From positions 19,535-83,534 of the forward strand of contig LNEJ01000072.1 in assembly GCA_001464965.1 (NCBI GenBank): a stretch of DNA of 64,000 nucleotides. The letters are read 5' to 3'. A program made the translations under genes and the position numbers. Of the stretch, positions 24,459-34,636 are shown one piece after another (the stretch's first letter is position 1; each line of letters opens with the position of its first letter). Below the pieces are notes generated by a model, which was given only the letters and a program-made list of their open reading frames with translations, was not told the DNA's origin and searched no databases. Source of the stretch: Gammaproteobacteria bacterium Ga0074134 (lineage in GTDB: Bacteria > Pseudomonadota > Gammaproteobacteria > Ga0077554 > Ga007554).

Positions 24459-27400
24459 TTATCGACGGATCTCTTTCCAGGACAGGCGGCCTGTATTGGC
24501 TGCTTTGCCGGTATTGACACGCCCTTCGTCGACGCTGGCGCCCGATTTGTCTCCGCTGTTCGCGGTGTATTGATAGTCGCCCAAAAAGGCCGATTCCGCA
24601 GCGATGGCATCCTGCTGCATTCTCCTGCCGGAAATTGCAACGGTGGTTGATATGGGGATGGGGCCGGTATTGCCGGAAGCGGCGCCAGTGGTGTTGCTGG
24701 TAACAGTGGTCGTCGTGACACCTCCGATGATGGTGGTGGTGGTGATCGTGGCAGAGGTGGTGACGACTTGGGTAGTGCCAGTGGCGGACAACTTGTCACT
24801 GTTATCAGCACTATTGTCATTGTTGAAGTCAAACACAGAGTCAGCGGGGCGTCCTCCGTTGACGAGTTTCGCGGCCATCAGCCATGACGATCCGCCAAAG
24901 GTGCATTCGGCGTTGTTGGGGGTCATGGTGTTGAAGAACACGTAGTCACCGCGCACCTTGGGGTTGACGACCACCCGCTCGCCGGTTGCCGCGCTGGCGC
25001 TGTCGAGGTCGATGTACCAGCCACGCTTTGTGCCGCTGTAATCCACGGGGTTATCACTGAGTACGCGGGCGCTCGACGAGAAGCCGGTGAGGAATGTTTG
25101 CGCCACGAGGTCGCTGCGTTGCAGTTCTTTATCTCCTTCGTCCCACACGCCATAGAAGGTCTGGGTGCCGGTGGTTGTTTTATCGCTATTAACCACATAC
25201 TGGCCCGTGCCGAACATCACCAGCAGATTGGGTGCATTGGAAGGCGAGTTGCTGTTGGGTACGGTGGGGTGTCTTACCACCGAGGGTTTGGAGGTGATGG
25301 GCTGGGCGTTGTTCGCTGCACTTTTTGCGGTAAACAAGGGTTTTGGGGTGCTGCCCTGTGAGTAGGCGACCTTCCAGTTGGTGTCCTTGGCCGTATCGGA
25401 TAGGTCAAACGCCCACATATTGCCTTGCAGGTCGCCGGCATAGACCCGGTCGACCGTTCCGTTGCCGTCGAGATCGACCGCCACCGGGGAGCTTAGCCCG
25501 TTCTGGCCCGGGCTGACTGCGCCAACGCCGGTGGTGATCCTGTAGTAATCGGCATTTGGAGACCCGCTTGTGCTTAGGGTCCATGTGCCGTCCAATCCAC
25601 CATCGAGGTAAATGATGAAAAGCTGGGCCTGGCCGACGCCCGTGTCGTTGTAGCCATTACCGAAGATGGCTGCCCATCTGCCGTTATTCATGAGGCCAAT
25701 CACCGGCTTACTGAATGTGTAGCCAAGATTAGCGTCGTTGGCATCCGTGAATTCCCACATCACCGTATTGTCAGGGGCCGTGCCAGTTTCAGAAAATGCG
25801 CTTGGGCTGGTGATGTCCAGGGCAAACAGGCCACGGCCGCCAGCCTCTTGGCCGCCAACGAGCACGGTTTTCCAGCCCACCGCACCGCTGGGGCTGGTCT
25901 TGACGAAAGCATCCGACACAGTGGGGCCTTGGTCTACATAATAAAGATGTCCGTAGGACTTTTCGGTCAGGGCGTGCAAGCCCTTTCCAATTGCGTTGGA
26001 AAACAGGTTGTGTGGAATGTAGGCCATCACTTCATCGCCGCTGATGGCGTCAAAGCCATGCAGCATCCCGTCATTGGCGCCGACATAAACAATGCCCTGG
26101 CGAGGAGTGCTTGTATAGGCGGCTTTAAATGTCGAGTACGGGACGGTGACGCCTGGCAACGTATCCGGGTAATTGAGGCTCGGTGGCCCGACATACACCG
26201 GGTTGGAGTGCACGATGTCGCCCAGCCGGCTGCCGCGCACGCGGAAGCTGGGTGTGGTGCCATCGCCTTCCTTGGAGCGGTCACCACGCAGGAAGGCAAG
26301 CCGGTCTGGTCCGTAGCTGTCCGCGGCGGTGGGTCCCATGTTCAGATCGTTTTGCTGTGCGGTCGACAGGGTCGACAGGCCCGTGGTATTCCAGCGGAAG
26401 GGGATGCCCACTTTTGTGACGGGATTGTACGTTAGTATGGTGCGGTCATTAACAGACAAATTCCGGGCATCAAGCATGGTTGCCGCATTCCAGGTGGGTG
26501 AGGCGGCGAGGTTGCCGGTGATGGGGTCCAGCGCGTATGAAAGCAGCTCGCCACTCCATAGCCCAGAATTGAATTTGGCCTGGTAAACCGCGCTGCTGGT
26601 GCCCAAGGTTGCCGTATTGAATGCGACGGCCGAGGCACTGCCAATCCGGGAAGCGATGTTCGAAACAATCTGTGCCAGGGCCTCTGTCAATGTATCGGCA
26701 TTGGTTGCGGTAAAATACAGCCCTTTGCCGTAGCTCGCGGCGTCTTGCAGCATCTGGTTGTTGACGGCAAAGCCAATGGTGTAGGTGTTCAGGTTCTGTT
26801 TGGGGTAATTTGGGTCATCGAAACTGGTGCCGGTCAGGTCAGTGCCGAGCGTGGACGCGCTGGAACCGGTGGCTGGGGGATTTCTCCTCAGGTCAATGTC
26901 ATTGCCAAATTTCGCCAGGTCATCAAGGTAAAGCGTGTATCCTTCGTCTGTCGTACTGCCCGACGGTTGAAATCCATCCGAGTATTGGGGGAAGTTGGGG
27001 TACATTGCTGTCGTCGTGGCGGGGGCGAGGTTGTCCCAGTTCGGAAGCGCGCGCGTTGTGTCGAGGATATCATCAGGGTCAACATTTGCTGAGGGAACGG
27101 AAGTGTCTTTGGTAGGGTAGCCGTCGGTGATAATAATGGTGAAATTTTTCTGGCAGCGGTATTGAATCGGGCTGGTATAGTTTGTTCCGCTGATATATTG
27201 GCTGCTTATGCCCCTGAAATAGCGCGTTATTTCGTAATACGCCTCGGCCAAGGGGGTCCATGTGTTGGCGCTGAGTCCGTTAATTGTACTTGTCAGCGTA
27301 GATGTTGAGCTACCGCAGACGGCGGCAATCGTCGCCCCCTGGCTGCTGGTGTTGAACGATGCGATACCAAAGCGTATGTTCGGGGTATTGGTGACGACAT

Positions 27401-27947
27401 TGGTTGCCACTGCCTTGGCAACGGTAATGCGCGTGCCCAGGTTGACCGCGCTGACGATAGTGAGGTCGGTGTTGTTCGCATAAGTTTCGAACAGGTAATT
27501 GAGATAATTGCCGGAGTACATGGTATTGCCGCTGCCGACTGGGTCCGGCAACTTCAGGCACTTTGTGTTGGTGACGCCTGATATAACTCTAGTGCCATAT
27601 TTATAACCGGAAGAGCATCCAGACCCACTGATGGATGAAAGTTTCACGTTGCTGCTAGTCGCGTTCCAGGTGGCGCCTCCCCAGTTGGGTTGGATGGTCG
27701 TGGTGGTGTAGCCCGTTGCCCAGGTAATGTTGTTCATGCTTCCTGAGTTGTCGATCAGCAACATGACATTGGGCTGCACCGGCGAGGTCAGGAACAGCGG
27801 TACGTTGGACAGTGTGCCGGGCGCGGCCTGTGCGAAGGGCGATGCGAAGACCAGCACATAGGCGAGCAAGGTGCTCCAGGCGGCGGATTTTTTGCCCCTA
27901 AGGGTATCTATGCCACTCGGGGTGTAAGTCAATGTTTGCGGTTTCAT
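24459..27947 (-). CDS. pilY1: PilY1-like pilus tip protein
   Basis: PilY1 sits at the pilus tip with minor pilins and acts in adhesion, pilus dynamics and surface sensing. The 1162-aa product has a signal peptide (FASPFAQAAPG), a von Willebrand A-like region with MIDAS-like LLIDNSGSM (about residue 65), and a C-terminal beta-propeller (YVGANDGMLHGFDAISG, about 620) with a calcium-type loop DLDGNGTVDRVYAGDLQGN (about 855). A Thr/Ser-rich tract lies near residues 1060-1110. AGGAG precedes the ATG. Confidence 0.92.
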   Translation of the reverse strand: MKPQTLTYTPSGIDTLRGKKSAAWSTLLAYVLVFASPFAQAAPGTLSNVPLFLTSPVQPNVMLLIDNSGSMNNITWATGYTTTTIQPNWGGATWNATSSNVKLSSISGSGCSSGYKYGTRVISGVTNTKCLKLPDPVGSGNTMYSGNYLNYLFETYANNTDLTIVSAVNLGTRITVAKAVATNVVTNTPNIRFGIASFNTSSQGATIAAVCGSSTSTLTSTINGLSANTWTPLAEAYYEITRYFRGISSQYISGTNYTSPIQYRCQKNFTIIITDGYPTKDTSVPSANVDPDDILDTTRALPNWDNLAPATTTAMYPNFPQYSDGFQPSGSTTDEGYTLYLDDLAKFGNDIDLRRNPPATGSSASTLGTDLTGTSFDDPNYPKQNLNTYTIGFAVNNQMLQDAASYGKGLYFTATNADTLTEALAQIVSNIASRIGSASAVAFNTATLGTSSAVYQAKFNSGLWSGELLSYALDPITGNLAASPTWNAATMLDARNLSVNDRTILTYNPVTKVGIPFRWNTTGLSTLSTAQQNDLNMGPTAADSYGPDRLAFLRGDRSKEGDGTTPSFRVRGSRLGDIVHSNPVYVGPPSLNYPDTLPGVTVPYSTFKAAYTSTPRQGIVYVGANDGMLHGFDAISGDEVMAYIPHNLFSNAIGKGLHALTEKSYGHLYYVDQGPTVSDAFVKTSPSGAVGWKTVLVGGQEAGGRGLFALDITSPSAFSETGTAPDNTVMWEFTDANDANLGYTFSKPVIGLMNNGRWAAIFGNGYNDTGVGQAQLFIIYLDGGLDGTWTLSTSGSPNADYYRITTGVGAVSPGQNGLSSPVAVDLDGNGTVDRVYAGDLQGNMWAFDLSDTAKDTNWKVAYSQGSTPKPLFTAKSAANNAQPITSKPSVVRHPTVPNSNSPSNAPNLLVMFGTGQYVVNSDKTTTGTQTFYGVWDEGDKELQRSDLVAQTFLTGFSSSARVLSDNPVDYSGTKRGWYIDLDSASAATGERVVVNPKVRGDYVFFNTMTPNNAECTFGGSSWLMAAKLVNGGRPADSVFDFNNDNSADNSDKLSATGTTQVVTTSATITTTTIIGGVTTTTVTSNTTGAASGNTGPIPISTTVAISGRRMQQDAIAAESAFLGDYQYTANSGDKSGASVDEGRVNTGKAANTGRLSWKEIRR

Positions 27948-28019
27948 GATAGCTCTCCTAACACTGGGGTGTCAGTACAATTCAATGGGTTGATGAAATA
28001 GAATGTTGATTAATGGGCG

Positions 28020-28541
28020 TCAGAATTTCTTGCCGTAGTACTCCTGCAGAATTACCGTGGCGTTATCGGATCCGCCCGTCCCTCTGGTGGTGATGCGAAG
28101 ATTGGTAACTGTGCCCGCGCCGGATGAGCATCCGTAGCAACTCTCAAGCTCCGCGCCAGAGTTTCCTGGAGCTGAAACGAGCTCTATGATGTAGCGTGGC
28201 TCGGTCTTCACGTTGGGGATGTCGCTCCCTTTGTAGACGATTGAAGCGGTGCCGCTCCAGGTGGTGTTGCTGCTGATATCCGGGGCCGCGGCGCTGGATA
28301 TGTTGTAAAACCCCGATGTGCCATTGAATGCGGCGACTGACGCCATGCCCTCGATGTAGGCTTCGGCATCCCTCAAGCCCGCTTCGGCGGCCTGGAAGGC
28401 GAGGTTCTGGTCACGGCTGTTGCCCGCCATTTTCTCTTCTAATGTCGATGTGCTCATGGCGGTGATGCCGATGATGGTCAGCACCAGCAACATCAGCAGG
28501 CTGACAATGAGCACGGAACCGCGTTGGAATGGAGAGTTCAT
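28020..28541 (-). CDS. pilX: Minor pilin PilX
   Basis: The 173-aa product has the PilX/PilY N-terminus: RGSVLIVSLLMLLVLTIIGI followed by AMSTSTLEEKMAGNSRDQN and AFQAAEAGLRDAEAYI, a hallmark of PilX. It helps prime pilus assembly with PilV, PilW and FimT. It lies 3 bases after pilW. Confidence 0.9.
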   Translation of the reverse strand: MNSPFQRGSVLIVSLLMLLVLTIIGITAMSTSTLEEKMAGNSRDQNLAFQAAEAGLRDAEAYIEGMASVAAFNGTSGFYNISSAAAPDISSNTTWSGTASIVYKGSDIPNVKTEPRYIIELVSAPGNSGAELESCYGCSSGAGTVTNLRITTRGTGGSDNATVILQEYYGKKF

Positions 28542-28543
28542 AA

Positions 28544-29572
28544 TTACAGGCCTCTATTGCGTAACCGTATGGTCGTGGTGAAGACGCGCCGCAGGCGCCG
28601 GTCCGCCGGCGTGATGGCTGCCGCCCCGTTGAAGGTGTAGGGCTGCGGCTGTGCCGTGATGTTGTTTTCAGCGCTGCGCACCAGCAGGCTCAGGCGCACG
28701 CTGACCACGTTGGCCAGGACGAGCCCGGCTGCTCCGGCGGGAACATACCTGTTTGCCGAGCCATCCATCGGGCTATTCATGTCTTCCCCATAAAGGATCT
28801 GCATGTTCTCCACGTCTGCCGCCAGAGGTTGGGCGGCATCGCCCTGGTCTTGCCGATACAGCGTCGGAGCATTGTTGTTGGTTGCATCTGCCTGAATGAA
28901 ATAGCGGCGCACTGTTGTCGTCATCAATTGTGCATCGCCTTGATAAATCTTCGACAGGCAGTGTGCATTGGCGCCGACACAGGCGCCGGGGTTGAAGTTG
29001 CCGGGGCTGGTCGCGTTGCCAGTGTTATGGACTATCGTTCCTGTGCCGCCGGGGTTAGCGTTCGATATCTGGAAGATATCCCCCGCCGTGCAATCGCTGA
29101 CAATCACGATATCACCCTGTTGAAGAGTGTTGCCTGGACGCACTCCGATGTTGGCAGAGGCCAATGGCCCAAATGGCGACAGAAGCGTAAGGCCCGTCTG
29201 CTCCGCCATGCGCAACGTGATGGAGTCAGTGGATCCGTCGGTTCCCTCTATGCCGTTTGCGAAACCGTGCAGCGTGGGGTTATACCCCGCGCCCCCTGCG
29301 TTAAGATTATTGGTAAGGGCGGTTCTGTTTTTCAGGCAGCCCCAGTAATCCGCCATGCGGATATCGCTGGCAAGAAAATCCATCGCAAACCGCCCGTTTT
29401 CCTGTATTCTTGCCAGCGCGTCCTGGACGCGGTAGGTCTGCCGGCTGCTAATGAAAATTTGCATGACGCCCGCCAGCAGTATCAGGCTGATGGTGATGGC
29501 GACCATCACCTCCACCAGCGTGAGGCCGCGTTGAGAAATGCGATGAGTAACGGATGGCGCAGAGTGATTCAT
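28544..29572 (-). CDS. pilW: Minor pilin PilW
   Basis: The 342-aa product has a prepilin motif RGLTLVEVMVAITISLILLA and the PilW continuation RQTYRVQDALARIQENGRFA. It is a minor pilin of the tip complex. The ATG overlaps the pilV stop (ATGA). Confidence 0.9.
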   Translation of the reverse strand: MNHSAPSVTHRISQRGLTLVEVMVAITISLILLAGVMQIFISSRQTYRVQDALARIQENGRFAMDFLASDIRMADYWGCLKNRTALTNNLNAGGAGYNPTLHGFANGIEGTDGSTDSITLRMAEQTGLTLLSPFGPLASANIGVRPGNTLQQGDIVIVSDCTAGDIFQISNANPGGTGTIVHNTGNATSPGNFNPGACVGANAHCLSKIYQGDAQLMTTTVRRYFIQADATNNNAPTLYRQDQGDAAQPLAADVENMQILYGEDMNSPMDGSANRYVPAGAAGLVLANVVSVRLSLLVRSAENNITAQPQPYTFNGAAAITPADRRLRRVFTTTIRLRNRGL

Positions 29573-30090
29573 GGCTGGATACTCACGGAAAAACAGGTCA
29601 GGTCAACGGCCGGGTCTGCTCCGCAGGCGGTGCCGGTAGCGCCGGTGCGGGCGTCATCCCACATTACGGTGATGGTGAGGCGATTGGGGGCAACCCGTGT
29701 TACGGTGCCCTTGCCTGCGGGTAGCGCACTTCCGTTGGTGGTTTGCCATTCGTAGATGTCGTATTGCGCCATCTGGGCCGGGGTGCAGCCGCCGCCGCTG
29801 ACGCAGATGTTATTTGATCCCGCGTTTGTGGTGTTGATGTTGTCGTAAGGTCCCCCAGCCACCGCCGCCAGGGTGTTGGCGCGTATGCGGTCGGCCATGT
29901 CGTTGGCCTGCTGGGTGGCAATGGTCCGCAGATAGGCGCTCTGATTGTTGCGCAGCCCCGCGGCCTGTAGTCCCGCCAGGCCGAGCAGGCCGATGGACAG
30001 CACCACGATTGCGATGAGGACTTCCAGCAATGAGAAACCGCGCGCCGTATTTGTTGAAAATGGTGTGAGTTGAGTGAGCGTTTTGTTCAT
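29569..30090 (-). CDS. pilV: Minor pilin PilV
   Basis: The 173-aa product has the motif RGFSLLEVLIAIVVLSIGLL and LAGLQAAGLRNNQSAYLRT, typical of PilV. It is a minor pilin of the tip complex, overlapping pilW by four bases. Confidence 0.9.
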   Translation of the reverse strand: MNKTLTQLTPFSTNTARGFSLLEVLIAIVVLSIGLLGLAGLQAAGLRNNQSAYLRTIATQQANDMADRIRANTLAAVAGGPYDNINTTNAGSNNICVSGGGCTPAQMAQYDIYEWQTTNGSALPAGKGTVTRVAPNRLTITVMWDDARTGATGTACGADPAVDLTCFSVSIQP

Positions 30091-30101
30091 ACGGGAAGCT
30101 C

Positions 30102-30623
30102 CTAAGGGCAGGCAGTCCGGGTGGTGCCCACCCTGCCGGTAGAGGCCACATTGATGGCGCGGACTTCGTTTCCCGTACAGCCGGGGATCGATAAGGTAAA
30201 TGTGCCTGCCGAGCCACTGATGAAGCCGGAGGGCTGGTACTGAACGCGTGTGGCGTTGGTAAAGCCGTTACTGGTCAGCGTGCTGCCGCCATCAAGCACC
30301 CCGCTCACTTTTAGCAGGGTGTCTCCCGCGTCGACGTTTCCAGTGCTGTTTACATCGACAAAGGCTATCCATCCGCTCGCCCAATTTGTGCCGGTGCAGG
30401 TTGCCTGATCGGTGCTGATGCATACGGTGACCCACAGGCCCCGTTTAACGGCCTCGCCGCGCGCCAGTTGCAGGGTCGAAACCAGTTCGTTGGCCTGGGT
30501 TGCAACGCGATTATTCTGTATTGTGGACCTGAAACTCGGCACGGCAAGCGTCGCCAAGATCGCAGCGATGGCGAGCACGACCATCAACTCAATTAGCGTG
30601 AATCCTGTGTGTTTTCTGTTCAT
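30102..30623 (-). CDS. fimT: FimT/GspH-family minor pilin
   Basis: The 173-aa product has the prepilin motif GFTLIELMVVLAIAAILATL and a GspH/FimT domain (RVATQANELVSTLQLARGEA, then RGLWVTVC). It is the first gene of the minor-pilin operon. FimT proteins in some species bind DNA for natural transformation; whether this one does cannot be told. Confidence 0.88.
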   Translation of the reverse strand: MNRKHTGFTLIELMVVLAIAAILATLAVPSFRSTIQNNRVATQANELVSTLQLARGEAVKRGLWVTVCISTDQATCTGTNWASGWIAFVDVNSTGNVDAGDTLLKVSGVLDGGSTLTSNGFTNATRVQYQPSGFISGSAGTFTLSIPGCTGNEVRAINVASTGRVGTTRTACP

Positions 30624-30711
30624 GGCTTTGTTGTATCACCGCAAATTTTTACTGTCATTCTAAAACCGACGAGCTGTGCGGTTTCTCCGATGAATGGATT
30701 GTTAGAGCCTG

Positions 30712-30760
30712 TTTATCATCTCGATCAAGCGGTCATAGGGTGCGTGGGACGCATCTATAT
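30712..30760. repeat. Degenerate remnant of the dispersed repeat plus a short hairpin
   Basis: GAGCCTGTTTATCATCTCGA resembles the outer arm GAACCTGTTCACGATCTCGA, but the core is lost. It is followed by an imperfect hairpin TAGGGTGCGT/ACGCATCTA. It lies in the 220-base gap between fimT and thiO, which must hold their promoters. Confidence 0.45.
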
Positions 30761-30843
30761 AGGTATTGGCGTTTTTAAATAGAGATAGAACAACGTCAAA
30801 CCCTCAATAGGTTTATCGGCAGAGGATGTGGGATAATTAAGCC

Positions 30844-31992
30844 ATGACAGATTGCTTGGTAATAGGTGGTGGCCTGATAGGCATGCTCACGGCGCGCGAG
30901 TTGCGGCTCGCCGGCGCTGAGGTGCGATTAGTGGAGCGTGGCGCGGCAGGGCAGGAGGCGTCGTGGGCGGGTGGCGGGATATTGTCGCCGCTCTATCCGT
31001 GGCGCTATCCGTCCCCGGTGACGGCATTGGCGCGCTGGAGCCAGCAGGCCTATGCGGGATTCTCCAGTGAGCTGGCAAACGAGACGGGCATTGATCCGGA
31101 ATGGACGAAAAACGGGCTTTTGATTCTGGATGACAGTGAGAAGGCGATAGCGCGTGCCTGGGCTGTGGATGTGGGTGCCAGGCTTGATCTGATTGAGGCC
31201 GGTACGGTGCGCCAGTGTGAGCCTGGTCTGCGTGCCCCGTCCCAGGAAGCGCTATGGATGCCGGATGTGGCACAGATCCGTAACCCGCGCCTGCTGAATG
31301 CCTTGAAGGTCGATTTGCCGGCGTTGGGCGTGATCGTCGAAGAGCATGCCGAGATAACCGGCTTTGTTGTGAAAAATGACCGGGTTGAGGGTGTCGAGAC
31401 TCGCCATGGGCGGATCACCGCTGGCAGGGTGGTGGTTGCCGCGGGCGCCTGGAGCGGCCAGTTGCTCGCGGGGCTGGGTTATGCCCTGGACGTGGCGCCA
31501 GTGCGCGGCCAGATGATTCTGTTCCGGGCGCGCCCCGGTGTGGTGTCGCGCATCGTGCTGAGCCACGGCCATTATCTTGTGCCACGTTGTGATGGGCGCG
31601 TTCTGGCGGGCAGTACGCTGGAGTATGTAGGTTTCGACAAAACCACCACGGAGGAGGCCCTTGCCGAGTTAAGCCGCGCCGCCATTGCCATGGTGCCGGC
31701 CCTGGCCGGTCATGAGATCGAGCGCCACTGGGCCGGACTGCGCCCCGGCTCACCCTGCGGCGTGCCCTATATCGGCGAACATCCGCGCGTGCAAGGCTTG
31801 TTTGTCAATGCCGGGCATTTCCGCAATGGCGTGGTGATGGGTCCGGCTTCGGCGCGCCTGCTGGCCGATATCCTGCTGCGGCGAAAACCCGTGCTCGATC
31901 CCGCGCCGTATGCCTTGGAGAACCGTGTAAGCATGGATTGTGGAGCGGAGGCGTTGCGCCGCAGGGACTCCCATTGCGGATTTATCCCGTAA
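30844..31992 (+). CDS. thiO: ThiO-like FAD-dependent glycine oxidase
   Basis: ThiO oxidises glycine to the imine used in thiamine thiazole synthesis. The 382-aa product has the FAD-binding Rossmann motif IGGGLIGMLTARELRLAGAE at its N-terminus, then QEASWAGGGILSPLYPWRY, typical of ThiO, and a C-terminal HWAGLRPGSP...GHFRNGVVMGPAS block. No other thi genes are in the window, so the substrate is inferred from the family; a general D-amino-acid-type oxidase is the alternative. Confidence 0.83.
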   Translation: MTDCLVIGGGLIGMLTARELRLAGAEVRLVERGAAGQEASWAGGGILSPLYPWRYPSPVTALARWSQQAYAGFSSELANETGIDPEWTKNGLLILDDSEKAIARAWAVDVGARLDLIEAGTVRQCEPGLRAPSQEALWMPDVAQIRNPRLLNALKVDLPALGVIVEEHAEITGFVVKNDRVEGVETRHGRITAGRVVVAAGAWSGQLLAGLGYALDVAPVRGQMILFRARPGVVSRIVLSHGHYLVPRCDGRVLAGSTLEYVGFDKTTTEEALAELSRAAIAMVPALAGHEIERHWAGLRPGSPCGVPYIGEHPRVQGLFVNAGHFRNGVVMGPASARLLADILLRRKPVLDPAPYALENRVSMDCGAEALRRRDSHCGFIP

Positions 31993-32081
31993 CTGGTAAC
32001 GTGCTGTGGGATTGAATCTTTTCTGGCATCTTACGGTCATAATAGCCAACCCAAAAAAACAGCCTTTGGATTCCCTTGTCA

Positions 32082-33389
32082 ATGCCTAGATTTGGATTTA
32101 TCGCTTTACTGGCGTTGTTTATTGGCATCCTTCTCACATCTTTTTTGCCAATTACCACTTTTGCCGGGGATGTGCTGCTCACCGAAGATCAGGCTATCGC
32201 CCTTTTTTATCAGCGCAACCTTGACCTGATCGCGGCGCGTTACAATGTGGATGCGGCTCGGGCTCAACAGGTTATTGCCGCCGCCGTTCCCAATCCCGTG
32301 CTTTCGCTATACAGCCAGTCTCCCAACATCGCTAAGATAGGAAGGCACGGTGGCTTCGCTGGAGCGCAGTATGACACTATTGCGCGGCTGGATCAGCTTA
32401 TTGAAACGGCGGGCAAGCGGGGGCTGCGCAAGGAAGGCAGCGGGTTTGCCACGCAGGCTTCAGAGAGCGACTTGCGTGATGCCCTGCGCGTGCTCAGCAA
32501 TGAGGTGCGGCATGCCTATTACAATTTGCTGTTGAGCCAGAAAGTAGTTGATCTGGCCAGGGAAACCCTGGCGCGTTATGACGATATAGTGCGCACCAAC
32601 AGTTTGAGGCTGGAGAGCGGGGATATCGCCGAATCGGATTTTTTGCGCGTGGAGGTGGAGCGTTTCAAGGCGCAGGGGGATCTGGACCAGGCGCTGCGTA
32701 GCCTTGCTGGCGCGCGAACGGGCTTGGCGGTGCTTCTTGCCTGGCCCGGTGACGCGATGAATTTTGCCGCGCAGGATGTCTCGCTCAAGCGCAGCGAAGT
32801 TGATGCGAAACAGCCCCCCGAGGCTTTTATTGACCAAGCCCTGATGCAACGGGCGGATCTGCAGGCTGCACGGTTGCGGGTAAATCAGGCAGAAAAAGCC
32901 CTTGCGCTGGCCCGCGCCAAGCGCATCCCGGATGTCACCATTGCGGTGCAGGATGAAGCGTGTCCTTTTTGTTATCCCAATGCCGACAATGCAATCGGTC
33001 TGGGGGTCAGTGTTCCTCTTCCGGTTTTTTACCGGAACCAGGGTGAAATCGCTCTGGCAGAGGTTAATCTCAACAACTTCAATCTGCAAGTCCAGCAACT
33101 TGAGCAGAATGTTCGCGCGGAGGTTTTGGGGGCGACCGTCGCCTGGCGTACCGCCGATGCCCAGGCACGCCGCTTCGAGGAGGATGTTATTGGCCGGGTC
33201 AAAACGGTTCGCCAGGCTGCGGAGCTTGCCTATAGCAAGGGCGCGACGGACATCCTGGACTTTATCGAGGCACAACGCAGCTACAAAAATAGTGTGCTCG
33301 AATATCAAAATGCACTTTACAGCCGGGCGGTTGCCTACGCTGATCTCGTCAAGGTGCTGGGCATAGAGCAAGTGCCGCTGTCCCCATAA
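32082..33389 (+). CDS. czcC: Outer-membrane factor of a metal RND pump (CzcC-like)
   Basis: This is a TolC-family trimeric outer-membrane channel. The 435-aa product has a signal peptide (ALFIGILLTSFLPITTFAG) and paired helical repeats (VDAARAQQVIAAAVPNPVLS; QKVVDLARETLARYDDIV). It begins the czcCBA-like operon. A TTG codon six bases upstream is the alternative start. Metal specificity is unknown; no regulator gene lies nearby. Confidence 0.85.
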   Translation: MPRFGFIALLALFIGILLTSFLPITTFAGDVLLTEDQAIALFYQRNLDLIAARYNVDAARAQQVIAAAVPNPVLSLYSQSPNIAKIGRHGGFAGAQYDTIARLDQLIETAGKRGLRKEGSGFATQASESDLRDALRVLSNEVRHAYYNLLLSQKVVDLARETLARYDDIVRTNSLRLESGDIAESDFLRVEVERFKAQGDLDQALRSLAGARTGLAVLLAWPGDAMNFAAQDVSLKRSEVDAKQPPEAFIDQALMQRADLQAARLRVNQAEKALALARAKRIPDVTIAVQDEACPFCYPNADNAIGLGVSVPLPVFYRNQGEIALAEVNLNNFNLQVQQLEQNVRAEVLGATVAWRTADAQARRFEEDVIGRVKTVRQAAELAYSKGATDILDFIEAQRSYKNSVLEYQNALYSRAVAYADLVKVLGIEQVPLSP

Positions 33390-33410
33390 CTTACAGCAGA
33401 GAACCAGCAC

Positions 33411-34517
33411 ATGAAGTATTCCAAACGTATTCTACTATTGCCGGTCTTGTTGTTTTTTTGCGTCCCTGCCGCCCGGGCGGTGGAGCAACCCCAGGACGCA
33501 GGCGTGCTGCGCTATAAGCCTAATGCCCCGCAACTTTCCGCTCTAAATATCGCCGTGATTAACCCCCGCCTTCGTCCTCTGAGTGAACCGTTACCCGGCC
33601 GCATTGCATACGATGAAGATCATACTAGCCGCGTTAGCTCGCCCGTCGTCGGGCGTGTCACCCGCATCGGCGCCGAGCTTGGGGACACAGTGCGCAAGGG
33701 GCAGGCGCTGCTAGATCTGGATGCGCCGGAGCTGGGCGTGGCCCTTGCCGATGTCTCCAAGGCCGATGCCGATCTGTCACAGTACCGAGCGGCCTACGAG
33801 CGTGCGCGGACACTCTTCGAGGGGCAGGCCATCGCGCGCAAAAATCTGGAGCAGGCCGAGGCCGATCTGAGTAAGGCCGAGGCCGAGTCGCGCCGCGCCA
33901 AGATGCGCCTGCACAACCTGCTTCCTGAGGGCGGAAAATCCCCAGGGGAGACTTATACTTTACGCGCGCCAATCAGCGGGGTTGTTACCGAGCGTCACGT
34001 TAACCCTGGCATGGAGGTCCGCCCCGATCTGCAAGATCCGTTGTTTGTGATCAGCGATCCCACCCATCTCTGGGTGATCGTTGAATTGACCGAGCGCGAT
34101 TTGGGCAAGTTGCACACTGGGCAATCGGTGGGGGTGAGTGTTGATGCTTATCCCGGCCAGACGTTCATGGCGCGGGTGGCAAACATTGCCGATGTGCTTG
34201 ATCCTGTCACGCGCCGCGTCCGGGCGCGGGTGATTCTGGATAATCCCGAGCGCCGCCTGAAACCTGAGATGTTTGCGCGTGTGATGCCCTTGGCAGACAG
34301 AAGCCAGCCCGTGCTGGTGGTGCCCAACAGTGCCTTGGTGACGGAGGGCAGGCGTACCTTTGTATTTGTGGAAACGATACCTGGTGAATTGCATAAACGC
34401 GCTGTGCAACTGGGTTTGCAAACCCGCGACTTCAGTGTCGTGGAGAGCGGGTTAAGTGCCGGTGATCGCGTAGTCACCAGTGGCGCAGTGCTTTTGAATT
34501 CTGATTTGCAAAGATAA
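33411..34517 (+). CDS. czcB: Periplasmic adaptor of a metal RND pump (CzcB-like)
   Basis: The 368-aa product is a membrane-fusion protein: a signal peptide (VLLFFCVPAARA), a barrel-sandwich hybrid half-motif GRVTRIGAELGDTVRKGQAL, a helical hairpin (about residues 110-170), and the second lipoyl half TLRAPISGVVTERHVNPGMEV. It bridges CzcA and CzcC. It lies 21 bases after czcC. No long His-rich metal-binding N-terminus is present, unlike classical CzcB. Confidence 0.88.
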   Translation: MKYSKRILLLPVLLFFCVPAARAVEQPQDAGVLRYKPNAPQLSALNIAVINPRLRPLSEPLPGRIAYDEDHTSRVSSPVVGRVTRIGAELGDTVRKGQALLDLDAPELGVALADVSKADADLSQYRAAYERARTLFEGQAIARKNLEQAEADLSKAEAESRRAKMRLHNLLPEGGKSPGETYTLRAPISGVVTERHVNPGMEVRPDLQDPLFVISDPTHLWVIVELTERDLGKLHTGQSVGVSVDAYPGQTFMARVANIADVLDPVTRRVRARVILDNPERRLKPEMFARVMPLADRSQPVLVVPNSALVTEGRRTFVFVETIPGELHKRAVQLGLQTRDFSVVESGLSAGDRVVTSGAVLLNSDLQR

Positions 34518-34636
34518 CGATCAATAAAGTCCACTGCCAAACCAGATGCCGAGAGTACTAAACAATAGGAAGCGGCGTAATTCGCGCTTTGGGTGTTTCG
34601 GCGTTTCGACCGATGAAAAATCCAGGTTAGACCTCC